64,000 bases of DNA from Plectrocnemia conspersa. Its lineage: Eukaryota > Arthropoda > Insecta > Trichoptera > Polycentropodidae. The notes under the pieces were generated by a model that made no database searches, was not told the DNA's origin, and saw only the letters and a program-made list of their open reading frames with translations. The stretch lies in the NCBI GenBank assembly GCA_009617715.1, contig VTFK01000009.1:1178001-1242000 (forward strand). The letters are read 5' to 3'. Below are positions 11,487 through 22,760 of the stretch, piece after piece; position 1 is the stretch's first letter; each line of letters opens with the position of its first letter. The position numbers and the translations under genes are program-made.

Positions 11487-11910
11487 AGACCATCGTGGCC
11501 TAACAGGTTACCCCAATGCGCCACGATGGTCGAAAACAAATTTTAAATTTATAAAACAAAAAAAAAAACGTATATATACATAAATAGAACAATACTTAAA
11601 AATAATAAACATAACAAAAAATTATAAAATATCAAAATTAAATGAGACAAACTGGATCAGCTCCTTGTAGCCAACATTAAACAGGTCAATATGTAATGCA
11701 ATTTGGTATGACACTAGTTTATTATTGACTTAACAGTTTGGCGGACGGGTAGTGAAGGATTATTATATTTTTTTCCGTATCGAATAGTATATTTACATGT
11801 TGAATTCTATATGATAATATAATCAGCGTACAAGGCACCGCCGGTCGTCGTTTTCCAGCCGAGGTCCGCCTGTGTGATCATGCGGACCAGAGCGCCGCCT
11901 AGTTTTTCAC
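11487..11910 (-). mobile_element. second LINE 3' end (stem-loop plus tail region)
   Basis: The perfect 12-bp stem GACCATCGTGGC (11488-11499) / GCCACGATGGTC (11520-11531) encloses the loop words CCTAACAGG and CCCCAATGC, as in the dead LINE at 92-133. An A/T-rich tail lies on its left, as expected for an element on the minus strand. The right part contains a GC-rich block (11830-11905) whose minus-strand frame is open, but I recognise no domain. It is probably 3' UTR and C-terminal remnants of a LINE related to the first. Confidence 0.6.
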
Positions 11911-13120
11911 ATAAAGAATAAAAATTAGGCCCTTTATAACAGCATTGTAAATGTAAAATTTTGTATTCTTTATGATATTCTTGTAGATATTTTCAATGGC
12001 GAGAAAATTCGTATTAGGAGATCAATAATTTTTTATTTAAAATTTAATATTTTTTGTCTGATTTAAAAAAAATATTAGCCGACATATTACTTCTAGATAT
12101 TTATATTATACTATTATTCCTTAGTGCTATAAGATACATTTAAGATAATCTCGTTAACATAGTAACTATTATATAAAAATACTGCATTTGCTATATATTT
12201 AAAAACTATTACATATACTTAACACAAAGCTTTTATAATAAAGTTTTTATAATATATTACAGATGAGGATTATTTAATTATTATCACGTTGTCGGCAAAT
12301 GTTTTATTTCTTAATTAATGCTTGATTTGTAAATGGATTTTGGTTCCACCATTTTTAAAATATGATATTAAAGTATTTGAGGCAAACAAAAATACGTTTT
12401 AAAATAGCAAAAGCCCACAAAATTCAATAAAAAATTATTTTTATCGCACTTAGCAGAAAATATTGTAAATTATACTTAAAAGTAGCAAAGTATACTATAA
12501 AAAATATTATACTATCAACTAATAATATGAATATTTTAAAATGTACGAAACACGATGCCCGACATCGATTTTTTTATGTTTTTATTTTATTTACCATTGA
12601 TTTTTATCTAATTATGATTATTATCTAAGGAATCTAAACACCTAAAGTTTAAATAAATCAGATAAATAATTATTTGTGAATTACACTAATAAAAAATCAA
12701 GGTTTCGAGCGCAAAGCGCGATATTAAGAGCGTAAATCGCATAAAATTCACCGAAAGGCTTTGATTCTAGTACAAAACTATTTTAACATGATTATTAAAT
12801 AAACATAAATCTTATATTTAATGGTTCTAAGCCGCTTCCGGATAAGCATATTTTAAAATGAAACATTTAATGCTCAATTTTTTTATTTTTTAAATCCTAT
12901 CGTTTTGTATTAACGATGTATAAAATAATACACATAAACAAAGGAAATATATTTAATTATAATAATAAAAATAAAAATTGAATTTGCTCTATTGCTTTCC
13001 GAGGCACCGGTAATGCATTATGTTGTTTCGACCAATAAAAAGTAAGCATTCAAATATAAAACAAAAGAGTAACGTGACAACAGTTATAAATAATTATTAT
13101 TTGTTAGTAAAATTTTCATT
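11911..13120. other. AT-rich non-coding stretch
   Basis: No gene or clear repeat was seen. Confidence 0.5.
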
Positions 13121-13179
13121 TATTCGTCATGCGCGTTGTTCGATTTGACTGAATATAAAAATCGGTTTGCAAATTAATT

Positions 13180-13287
13180 AGGTGTGTTATAACTATAAAA
13201 GTTAAATATATACATAATGTGTTGAGGATTAGAAGAATACATTGATAAAACTAGATAAACAATCATAACACAATCTTCGAAAATCTA
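13180..13287 (+). promoter_or_regulatory. possible core promoter and 5' UTR
   Basis: A TATAAAAG word (13194-13201) lies 87 bp upstream of the ATG of the candidate first coding exon, a usual spacing for a TATA promoter and short leader. In DNA this AT-rich, TATA-like words are common, so support is weak. Confidence 0.25.
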
Positions 13288-13330
13288 ATGAAATCTTTGA
13301 ATTCTTGTCGACGGGCTCCGAGGCCAAAAA
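13288..13330 (+). CDS. candidate first coding exon (MKSLNSCRRAPRPK)
   Basis: ATG at 13288 opens 14 codons, MKSLNSCRRAPRPK, plus one extra base. A good donor follows (AAAAA|GTGAGTTTTT, intron from 13331). The exon therefore ends in phase 1. The next exon I support on this strand, at 24695, begins with two bases that complete the codon (A+CT gives Thr) and stays open, so the two can be joined in frame. The stretch is richer in G+C than its flanks and basic in character, but it is short and not recognised. The alternative is that this is a chance ATG and donor and that upstream exons lie outside the window. Confidence 0.35.
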
Positions 13331-13960
13331 GTGAGTTTTTCTCTTTTATAATACATAAACATTATCATTGCTTCCGATTTAATGCACATATACGTTGTAT
13401 ACATTTAATTGCTAAATCACTGCTGCTTGTTTCTTAAAATTTGATAATAGAAATTCAATTGTAATTTTGTTAGAATAACCGTTACTAATCTTGTCCTTCA
13501 CTCTCTTTAGAACTTCCGAATTTTTGCCGGTTAAATTTGGTGCTCTATCAGTAGTCATATTTACTAGTATATAATAAATATGCTACATATTTATTTATAT
13601 TTTTATATAGAATATTTTTTTTACACAGCTTCGCCCGGGATAGATTTATACTTATTTTTATATTTAATAATAATGTTAAAACTTGAAAGTTGAAAATAGC
13701 ACAGTTGACTTAAAAACAGTGCCCTTATTTTTCACATTTTCACTAGTGGTTCGTGCCTAGGCCACTTATTTATTTTATGATCTTTGTCGTACAGCACTTC
13801 CTTGCACATTGTTTGATTAATTAATTTTAAAATTTCAATTTTATCATGCTTCCTCCGTTTTTATAATATTGTACAATGGCATTTCTGGCAGTCAAAACAT
13901 GCTTTATATAAATTTATTTTTGATACTCGCGATCTGCATGAATGGATATATTCTTTTGCT
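13331..13960. other. putative intron sequence
   Basis: AT-rich; no further feature seen. Confidence 0.4.
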
Positions 13961-13964
13961 GCTG

Positions 13965-14344
13965 CGCGCTCGCTATTTGACCGGGTGTACCCCCGCGACA
14001 TAATGGCTTGCAGCGGTGGCCAGTCAGTCAGTCAGTCAAGTCAGTCAGCTGGCGGCGCCTCTGTCACATTGACGCCCGGGTCGCGGGTCATATCTGTCCC
14101 ACCCCCGGGTCACCCCAGGTACGTCACGCGGCATGCCAGATAATTATTATTGTTTGTGTACATCACATCCGGAAAGTGTGGAGGGACCCTAACGTTACCA
14201 GTGATTGTGTATAGTGGGCACATCCGATCGTGATAATAATAATAATTAATAAAAATGAAATGAAAGCAGTGTGTCGTTAGCTTTGAGTGTAATTTGATTG
14301 TGTGATATTTATTAATTAATTAAATTCGTATATTATGAAATAAG
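13965..14344 (+). promoter_or_regulatory. GC-rich island: candidate alternative promoter and noncoding first exon
   Basis: An abrupt GC-rich block with clustered CpG. At 14021-14048 it carries tandem CAGT units (the arthropod initiator core is TCAGT), bounded by CCAG and CAGCTGG. Two strong donors follow: CAG|GTACGT (exon end 14118) and AAATAAG|GTACGTAAGT (exon end 14344). An ATG at 14003 runs 46 codons to TAA, but the donor at 14118 would leave phase 2. That phase gives an early stop if joined to the 24695 exon. A mainly noncoding first exon is therefore more likely, with translation starting in a later exon; the exon at 62162 has an in-frame ATG at 62170. The role as promoter is inferred from composition and motifs only. 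Confidence 0.45.
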
Positions 14345-16385
14345 GTACGTAAGTCCATTGAAGGGTGTTAACTCATGAGGCGTTTAGCATATTAATGGCG
14401 AACTAAACAAATGTATGTTTCAGGATAATCGAATATATTAATATTGAAGTGTTTTAGAATAGTAATGTCCAACTGAACCAATTTAAACACCATAAATTAA
14501 TTTTGAATATTTATCCAACATTGTGTGACTTTTAGATGTATTCTAAAATTGAGATTTAATGAATATTATTATGAATTTTTACAAAAAATGTGCATTGTTC
14601 TTAATATTCTGAACATCCGTGTTTTGTAAAGACATGTTTTAATTAATTATAACAAAATTTCCATACAATTAGAATAAGCAGTATTTCTGTCTCATTTAAA
14701 GTAGTATAATACGATTAAATTAATGTGTATATATTTATTATTTTATATCAGGTATTATCTAAATTATAAGATATAAATAAACCTAGATATAAGTAAAAAA
14801 ACAAAATTAAGGATTGATATGATCGTAGGTGTTTATTTTATGGATTATCTGTGCATATTTAAAACTATTAATTTTATAATTATTTAGTTGTGCTAAATTT
14901 ATTTCAATTTAACGCTTTTTCTAGCAAATCTATGTCATATTTAATACTTTAAATAAACCTTTTATCTTATTTAAAACTACTATTTTTTGTAATATTTTTT
15001 AACTGCTTTATCAAGCATATGTAATATGATCGCAATGCAATAATTAAAATGAATAATACTATTTTAAATCAATATATATTCTATTCCAAAATGCTAATAC
15101 TAACTCAACATATCATTAGTACAAACTTAGATATTACACCTTAACTGATCAAAAAATAAAATAAAATAAAAATAAAATTTTGCGCGTTTCATGTCATTTT
15201 TATAATTCTATAATTAAAAAAACGATATTTTTACTAGTTTAAGCTTTAAAAATATGTCTCAACCATAGCGAGAATTAAATAATATATTGAATACTAATTC
15301 AAAGTTAACCTTTTAATCTTTTTCACTAAATATATTGTCGAAGTATCATATCTAGTTCAATTTAAACGCTTAAATTGTTAATTATAGATGATTTAATTAA
15401 ACTGGAACTTTAAACGTTAACGGTTTAATCGGTTTATCTATCGGCCGTCTAACTAATTGGTTGTCCAGTTAAGCTAAATCAGATTGGAATATATAATCTG
15501 ATACATATAACATATAAACTGTGCTGAAATCTTCTTCGAAAATAATCATTTCGCTCATTCAATTACGACTTAATATATTTACAAAATATTTCACATACAT
15601 GTTTGTATATTTTTAACGCCGTATGTACATTTTCCTGGAAGATGCTTTACATTTAAATTGATTTTCACAGAAATTTAGATTTTATCAAAAATTTCACAAT
15701 TTTGACATTATACAAATCGTATTTTTGTAATCGACTTTGTACGTAGCGATGTTGTTTTATATGCAAATATTACCGTTAGTACTACACCCGAGTATATATA
15801 ATTTAATTTTGTGCTTCATAATTGGTTTTTCATATGTACGTAGGTGTACACTCGTTGAAAGGATGTGAATCTTTTAATGTAATTCAACAAGGTATTTGCC
15901 CTATGAAAATTTCCCCCCGTATAAACATGAAGGTATCTGGAAAATAGGGCATTAATTCCATTATATAAATAACGTTAAATTTGTTCCTTGAAACTCTTGA
16001 AAATGACAAGAATTTATATATGTAATTAGACTTAATGGTTAAATGTATTTTACGTTACGGCTTTCGTTGTTGATACTTATGGCTATTCTTGATATAAATA
16101 TTTACTTTTTTTATTATTTTTATTTTTATTGATTTGGTATTTTTAATAATATTAACAATGCAAGAATATTTTACTTTTCATCAGGTAATCCCAAAATGAA
16201 TGTCGTTTTTTAATTTACGTTCTAACCGTTGATACTTCATTATGTTGATTTTTTTACATTTGTGATGGTACACTTCACATTTTGATACTTAAAAAAATGC
16301 GCCTTTAAATTTACGATGGCAGAATTTTTGAGTGAATAATTTATTAAAAATTGCATGTTATATACATTTGTTAAGAAAAATCGGC
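14345..16385. other. AT-rich, probably intronic
   Basis: No coding exon, RNA gene or repeat pair was seen. Chance ORFs only. Confidence 0.45.
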
Positions 16386-16945
16386 ATCTAGTGCCAATAA
16401 AACCATTTGTGGAGTGGTAGGTGACTCATTAGATATCCGTATATTTCATAGATTTCTGACGGGAAATTAAAATGTCAACAGACGATTAGCCCCTGGAAGT
16501 AAATTATACTCAGTTACCAGTCTAATTCACCAGTGCAAAGACACATTAAAAATATTGGGAAGGCTTGGATACAGGTTACATAGGTTTCACAATTGGATTG
16601 AGACAAGAAAGCTTATGAACGCGTATCCGCATAACCCATGAGCTTCTGAATTTTGAAGCTAGTTGCCTTTTTTTGATTATTTGATAACCGCAGATAAAAT
16701 ATGTTGTACGACAACAATCGTCAGAACCTACATGGTGATATTTCAAGGGGATTGTGCATTACAAAACTCTTAAGCCTGGTCAAGCAATAACAGTATTGTA
16801 ATCAGCTGGATCGTTTACACCAGAAAGTAAAACAAAGAAAATTAACCCTTAATAAAACCAAAGAACTAGGTTGAATGGTTTTATCTCATCCACCATATTC
16901 TCCATACCTTGCTCATTTACGATTTATTATCTATCAGTTTTTTTA
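16386..16945 (+). mobile_element. decayed mariner transposon, + strand
   Basis: Short in-order pieces of mariner transposase remain. They are GIVHYKTLKPGQAIT near 16751 (mariners have a G(I/V)(I/V)(Y/H)(Y/F)ELL.PG segment), QLDRLH, and SHPPYSPYLAH near 16890 (mariners have HPPYSPDLAP near the last catalytic residue). The NARPH segment that carries a catalytic aspartate is deleted, and frames are broken throughout. A 23-bp exact match (TAAAAATATTGGGAAGGCTT plus three bases, from 16547) is shared with the minus-strand copy at 60275-60297. The copy is inactive. Confidence 0.75.
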
Positions 16946-17450
16946 TGTTTATATTATTATTTATTTGATTTTTTTATATATTAAACTAATATTACATTTT
17001 TAATTGAAAGTAAAACCCCAAATTAATCAATGTCGTCTATTTTTTTGTACGATTTAATGTTTTTCAACACTAAAAAATATTTAAAAAAATAAAAAGTATA
17101 TTTTTAAAATTGATTATAGTATACATTTTAATAATTAATCGTTGTAATTTACGTTTTATATTATATAATATAATATATAGTTATGTTTCTAGTAAATGTT
17201 TGATATTAAAAAATTGTAAAATTCATGATTTTTTGAAACGTTTGCTTTCACAAAATATTTAGATAGGTTATATATTTTTTGTATAAATTTTCATTGTTCA
17301 TATTTATCTTATTTAAAGCTGATTTTTTTTAAGTTGAAATACAGAATAAAAATACATATTTTTTATGATTTTACATACAAAATTAAGTAATTTTATCTTT
17401 GTTGTAAAAAGTCTTGCATATTTTAGATTATTTTGAGAGTAAAATATTTA
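16946..17450. other. AT-rich spacer
   Basis: Nothing recognisable. Confidence 0.45.
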
Positions 17451-17693
17451 TTAACTTTTTAATCGCCAGCGACTCACCGATGCGTCATTTGTTGATTTTT
17501 TTTTTACAAAATATTTTTTTATAAAGTTAACAAATTATTTATAAATTGTATTTTTTTAATTAATAAATATTATTGTACTAGCTTCATTTATCAGTAAACC
17601 AAGTATGTTATATTTATATTTAGAAAGAGATACTGACCCGTGAAGAGAAATAACAGATGACTCACTAAAAGTCGCTGGCATTTAAAGGGTTAA
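17451..17693. mobile_element. piggyBac-like MITE with TTAA target duplication
   Basis: The left end reads TTAA-CTTTTTAATCGCCAGCGA. The reverse complement of the right end reads TTAA-CCCTTTAAATGCCAGCGA. The similarity continues as GTCATTTGTT on the left and GTCATCTGTT on the right. The terminal inverted repeats are thus about 40 bp with some divergence, around a 235-bp AT-rich core without coding capacity. Exact TTAA on both sides is the hallmark target site of the piggyBac superfamily. No transposase is present, so this is a non-autonomous element mobilised in trans in the past. Confidence 0.75.
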
Positions 17694-17990
17694 GCGAACA
17701 TTTCTGCATATAGCTTAATAATAAATTCTTTATACATTCTTATGTATTTTATATACATACATATAAAATACACAAGAGTATATTTTTAAGGGTTTTATAT
17801 CACAGATATAGGCACTGCGTATTTGATTAATTTAACCCTGTATTTGAGCCATAGATTATACTTTTTTAAAAGTTTGATATGCAAAAATCATTAAAATTTA
17901 TATATTCTTAGAACTTCTTTTTTTACAAAATATCATAAGTTTTAAACCAAAGTTAAATGCTTAATTTAGATAATATAGTATATCGTCGCC
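17694..17990. other. AT-rich spacer
   Basis: A small inverted repeat around 17735-17770 (TATTTTATATACATAC with its near-complement) is the only structure seen. Confidence 0.4.
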
Positions 17991-18605
17991 ATTGATATGC
18001 GAGCTCAAGACGTTGAGGATGCTCGGCTTCGTGATGCGGAGCGCGTGTCACTTTAATAATCTATTGCCAATTCACGTGCTGTACGATACGCTATTTTGTA
18101 GCGTCTTCGAATATGCTTTCATTTTTTAAAATCCGAGTGAAGCAAAGTACTTCTTGTTGTTGCAGATAATTTAAAGCAAATTTCTGAAATATCTCTACAA
18201 GAGGTAGTACGGTCCGTATCTTTATTTGTATCTTAGTGCTAGGAACGTTACCCGTCAATGATTTTCCGCTGCGAGCTTTATATAGTGAATAATTTTGGTC
18301 CCAACAACCATATATATGGTCTGGTTGTAACATCGTAACACGTATTCCGACACATTAGCATATATTAAAAAAAATGTTATTGGCATAACTCAAACAGGTC
18401 ACTTGGTGACCCGTGGGTCATAGGTTTTCAAGCCCTGCTAGAAAGTCACGATTGCGTTTCTTATTCTTGCTCACTGCAACCACGACTTCAGCGCTTGAGA
18501 ATGCTTGAGTCATTAAGCTTCTTAACGAGCTTGCAAAACAGCTTTCAGCGATAGCTATGAGGAGCTGGAAAAAAAATCATCTATTTTAGGTGTGCGCTCT
18601 TTTTT
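17991..18605 (-). repeat. dispersed repeat family C, copy 2
   Basis: CTGTACGATACGCTATTTTG followed by TAGCGTCTT (18079-18107) matches 52218-52246. The block from 18450 to 18600 (TCACGATTGCG...CTTCAGCG..TGAGAATGCTT...GATAGCTATGAGGAGCTG) matches 8075-8190 and 52375-52520. The minus-strand frame at 18091-18333 is open for 80 codons, but I do not recognise it. The copies are divergent, which implies an old family. Confidence 0.5.
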
Positions 18606-21600
18606 TAAATACTGTTTTAAAATATTTATTATTGTTTGTATAATGAATAAGATATTTTTATTAAACATTACAAATCAAACATTTACTTCAAATTGGTTTT
18701 ATAGTAATAACCCAATTAAATCATTTGATGTTTGTTTTAATTTAACAAAATATTTTTAAGTGTTTTATTTTAAGATTATGATACACAGTGCGTATTTATT
18801 GTATTTTACATTTTATTTGCGCTCTAGATTTATAGTTCTGTTTTTTTATATGTTCGATATTTAAAAATCAGTAAAATTCGTTATAGAACTTTTGCTTTAA
18901 AAAAACTATTCAGTTTCAATTTTATAACTAATTAATATATATTATTATACAATATACATAATTAGGCAATGTTTTTAAACTTGAAATAAAAAGTATAATA
19001 GTTAATCACTTATAAACTTTTAATACAAAACATGTACTTTTAATTAGAAGATATAAATATTTATTCAACAAAAATGTATATCAAATTTTAAGGGTAGATA
19101 AGCTGTAAGGTTATTATATATAAAATCCATTGAAGCATAAGAACAAGCTTGCTAAATATTTTATTCAAAAATCAAACTTAAACTAAATTTTCGTGCAAAA
19201 ATCTCATCAATAACATTTAACACAACCGTTTGCATTAAAAGTTAGTCGGAATCACGCGACAAATTAGTTAAATTAGACACGGAAACCATGAACATATATT
19301 TTTTCCAACCATTCTAGTACTTTTGCACAGCACATATATTTTTACCGTTTACTGCACAAAGAAATGCAAATTTTTCGTTATTTATTAATTCGTCATTTGC
19401 ATTTCTATGGCGCTTTTAATTCGTTTTATTCAAATTGACCTTAACGAGAGTGTCGCAGCAAGGCTCAAATTAACATACACATACATGTTTTTTATCTTTG
19501 TGTGTGCGAAATTAAATAAAACTAAGCGTCAAACATAAACACATATTTGTATGGAATCGAACTGTGTGAAAAAAGTGTTCAATCATAGTAATTATTTATT
19601 GGACACGTACGTTTGAGGTCCGTTTAAATTGGTAATGTGTAAACACACGTGGGATTATCGTTTAACTATTGGGTTCTAATCTTTAATCAATTGGTTCTTT
19701 AGAAACGGGCAATGATGAATAAATAAAACGAAAAGTCAATTTCACTTTCTGTTTGTGTCGAAATATTTGAGCATTTACATTTTTATTGTCAAGCAAATAT
19801 TTTTTACTTTACAATTGTAAAATCTAATGATCATATATTTTTATTTCGAATATCGAATAAATTGTAAAAAATAATGGCTTTCCATAAAAAGTAATAATAT
19901 CAGAGCTATATTATCTTTAAAGTAACATGAATAAAATATTTTTAAAGTCAATTAAAAATATATGTTTTAAGACAAGCTTTAAAAATAAGTATTTAATAAA
20001 ATATATTTTTAGTCAGTCTATTCATTTATGTATTAAGTTATTTTATATATATACATAAAAATAACTGTCAATTAAATGTTGACTTGGATGCAATAAAAAA
20101 ATATTTTTTATGTATCTAAATCATATAGAATAAGCTTGTTAATAAAATAATTTAGAATATAAAAATATTTTATTTTTAGATTTCGCATAAAATTTGACGT
20201 TCAATGATTTTCGTTATTTATGTAGAACGCTTAAGAAATCCCTACGTTATTTATATACCGATATCTTATGAACCGTTAATGGCATAGAATAAAACACTAA
20301 ACAAAAGTTTATTTCATGACCTTTAAATTTATATATAAAAAGCCTTAAAATAAAATTTCCTTTGTAGTACAATACAAACGGTTCACGAGATTTCGACATT
20401 CAAAAGTATCGATAACTTCACATACGAAATTGAATAATAATAATTTATTGCTGATATTTGACCTTTATAATTCAATTATATTTTTTTAATAATTTTCATG
20501 AATGACATATCACATTAACATATAATTTACATACTTAACTTAATGTTATATTGATTGAATATATTATTTACTCATGAATAATTTTAGCGCTGATGTTTAA
20601 CTATTACGTATACTCATTTCTACGTAACTAAAACATAATTATTATTAATATTTGCGGAAGTATATGTTTATTTCTCTATATACAAATTACATGCGTTACA
20701 TTTTCTAAGTATTACTTTTTTAAAAGTTTCAATGGAAGTCTTATTTATTTTTCTGCAAACCATACTTTGACATCCGGCGGATTCGGTTGTTTGTTTATGA
20801 ATTTTCAGTGCGAGAAGTTTACTGTTGAAATTTACGCACTCAATAGAGCGTAAAAATACTGTTCAAATATTGAAAATGGCTTCGAAAAATATGCCTTGCA
20901 TGGTTTAAACAAACAGACTGCCATCATTCGATAGAAATTTATTTGTTTGTTGTTATTATAAATTTAAGTATTTTTTTAACGATCATAGCGGTATTGTTTG
21001 ATCTATTTATTAACATTGATGTGTTATCTAAATACGAGGAATACGTTAACTCATGCATTAACTTTTATATATATACATATAAAACTATAAAGGAGATAAA
21101 CAACAAATTCCTGAGTATCAAATTATGTATATTGAATATTTATGGTATGAATCACAACGATTTATTATCAATTAAAATAAAATATTAAATAATACAAATT
21201 TATATTTATTAAATAAATTATATTAATACAAATTTCAAAATAAAAATTAATGAACTTTTATTTTTATTTTCACATTGCTTCATAGATGTCTCTATATTAA
21301 AATAAACTTCTAGCTTTCGATAATATTTATTTTATTTTATTAATCATTTAAACATGTGACATACCATTTAATTAATTCATAAATATGTTTAATTAACAAA
21401 TGTTATGCAATATACGATTTTTTATAGATTTTAATAAACTTGTTTTGATGTTAATTTAGCGATTACAAAACTCGTCAAAAATATTTTTGGACATTCTACG
21501 GAACGAATGCATAAGATTTTTGGCATTGATCCATATTCATTGCAGTGACTTAGTAAATAGAGTATTATCTCTAGAAAGTTCTGAGAATACTGAATAGATT

Positions 21601-22150
21601 TAAATTCAAAGGTCAATCAGAGCTCATATTTGTAGTCTAATAAATTATAGAATAATATATATAAATTTTATTAAAATATAAATTAATATTTTATACACAA
21701 AAAATATTAAATTGTGAGTAAAATATTTTATTTTTATTTTAAAATGAACATATCCTAGTAAACTTGTAGTTCTTCATAAACTAATATTATTATCTATGGA
21801 AAAGCTTTATTAATACCTAAAAATATATTTTATTATATTTTAAATATTTTTGAAACTATTTGCCATTTTATAAAAATAAATTGTATAAAAAATATAATAT
21901 TTAGCTAAGACTCAAATCTGCATTACCAACTAAATATTATTAATGGAAAATTTAATTATTTTAAAAATTATTAATAAAATTTTATAATTTAGTGAGCTTT
22001 TAATAAACTATTATTTTTATAATCCTGACCAAGTTGTCAGCGATTTTATTTTAACTGTATTATTATTAAATATGAAACAATTTTTAAATCACATACAATT
22101 TATGAAATAACTATAGATTATGTTCTCGTCGCCTTGTCTGTGTCTATAAA
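18606..22150. other. long AT-rich stretch, probably intronic
   Basis: Only chance frames are present, for example an 81-codon AT-driven one at 20943-21188. At about 21860-21960 there is a motif (TTTAGCTAAGACTCAAATC) that returns at 23625-23690 and in weaker form at 24105-24160, so an old low-copy AT repeat runs through this region. Confidence 0.4.
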
Positions 22151-22159
22151 ATATAGTAG

Positions 22160-22330
22160 TCACCGAAGATCAGTTTGAATTCAATATTTCAGATGTTTGA
22201 CGCGAAGAGGGAAGCAGCTGCTTTCTCGGTCGATTCTTGACGTAGCTCGGTTTGGTGCAAGTTCGGATGAAGTTAATGATGGAAGTTTCTGACAAAAATA
22301 TATTCCAAATAAAAATCATTGATGTGTGCT
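22160..22330 (-). repeat. dispersed repeat family D, copy 3 (inner part)
   Basis: GTCGATTCTTGACGTAGCTC followed by GGTTTGGTGCAAGTTCGG (22228-22267) matches 45907-45946 (GTCGATTCGGTGCAGCTCCG, CTTGGTTCGAGTTCGG) and the GCTCCGCTTGGAGCGAGTTT block at 63657. Only the inner part of the element is present. Confidence 0.45.
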
Positions 22331-22379
22331 ATTTATATTATTTTACGCTTGATTGAGATAGATAAAGTTTTTTGCTACG

Positions 22380-22760
22380 GTATTTAGTGCGACGATTTGG
22401 AGGGAGAATTCTTCTCTTTTCTATGTGCCCTATCAAGTCTCACTGACGTCGGCGAAGGCCTTTCTATCTTATGCTCTATGAAAAGCTCTTGCACACCTCT
22501 TTAGTTTAGTCCATTCGTAGATATTGCTGAGCCACGACATTTGCTCCTTTTCATGGGGATGATACGCAATGCAGGCCAGCCAACGAGAACACGTCTCCCT
22601 GAGCGCTCGGGAGAAACACTAATGCATCTCCAATAACATACTTAGTACTACGAGGGATGGTGAACCCGCTCAACCGGCCGTCAAAAGCTGGGTGTCCGCC
22701 CATAAGGGTTGGACTCCTATGGCCTTATTACCGGTAGCCCGCAATTTTTTCAGTAATAAT
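22380..22760 (-). mobile_element. LINE-like fragment, C-terminal end (minus strand)
   Basis: Reverse translation of about 22400-22520 gives SWLSNIYEWTKLKRCARAF, then a stop and DRKAF. This is very like the closing W..NI.EWT.L....RAA.DR..W wording of endonuclease/RT polyproteins in craft-type insect LINEs. Upstream on the same strand (22560-22740) the sequence is GC-rich but with broken frames. The fragment is dead and clade assignment is tentative. Confidence 0.45.

Noticed and set aside
14003..14141. A coding first exon MACSGGQSVSQ... from the 14.0 kb island
   Set aside because: Splicing at 14118 leaves phase 2, which gives an early stop in the 24695 exon; unspliced it stops after 46 codons.
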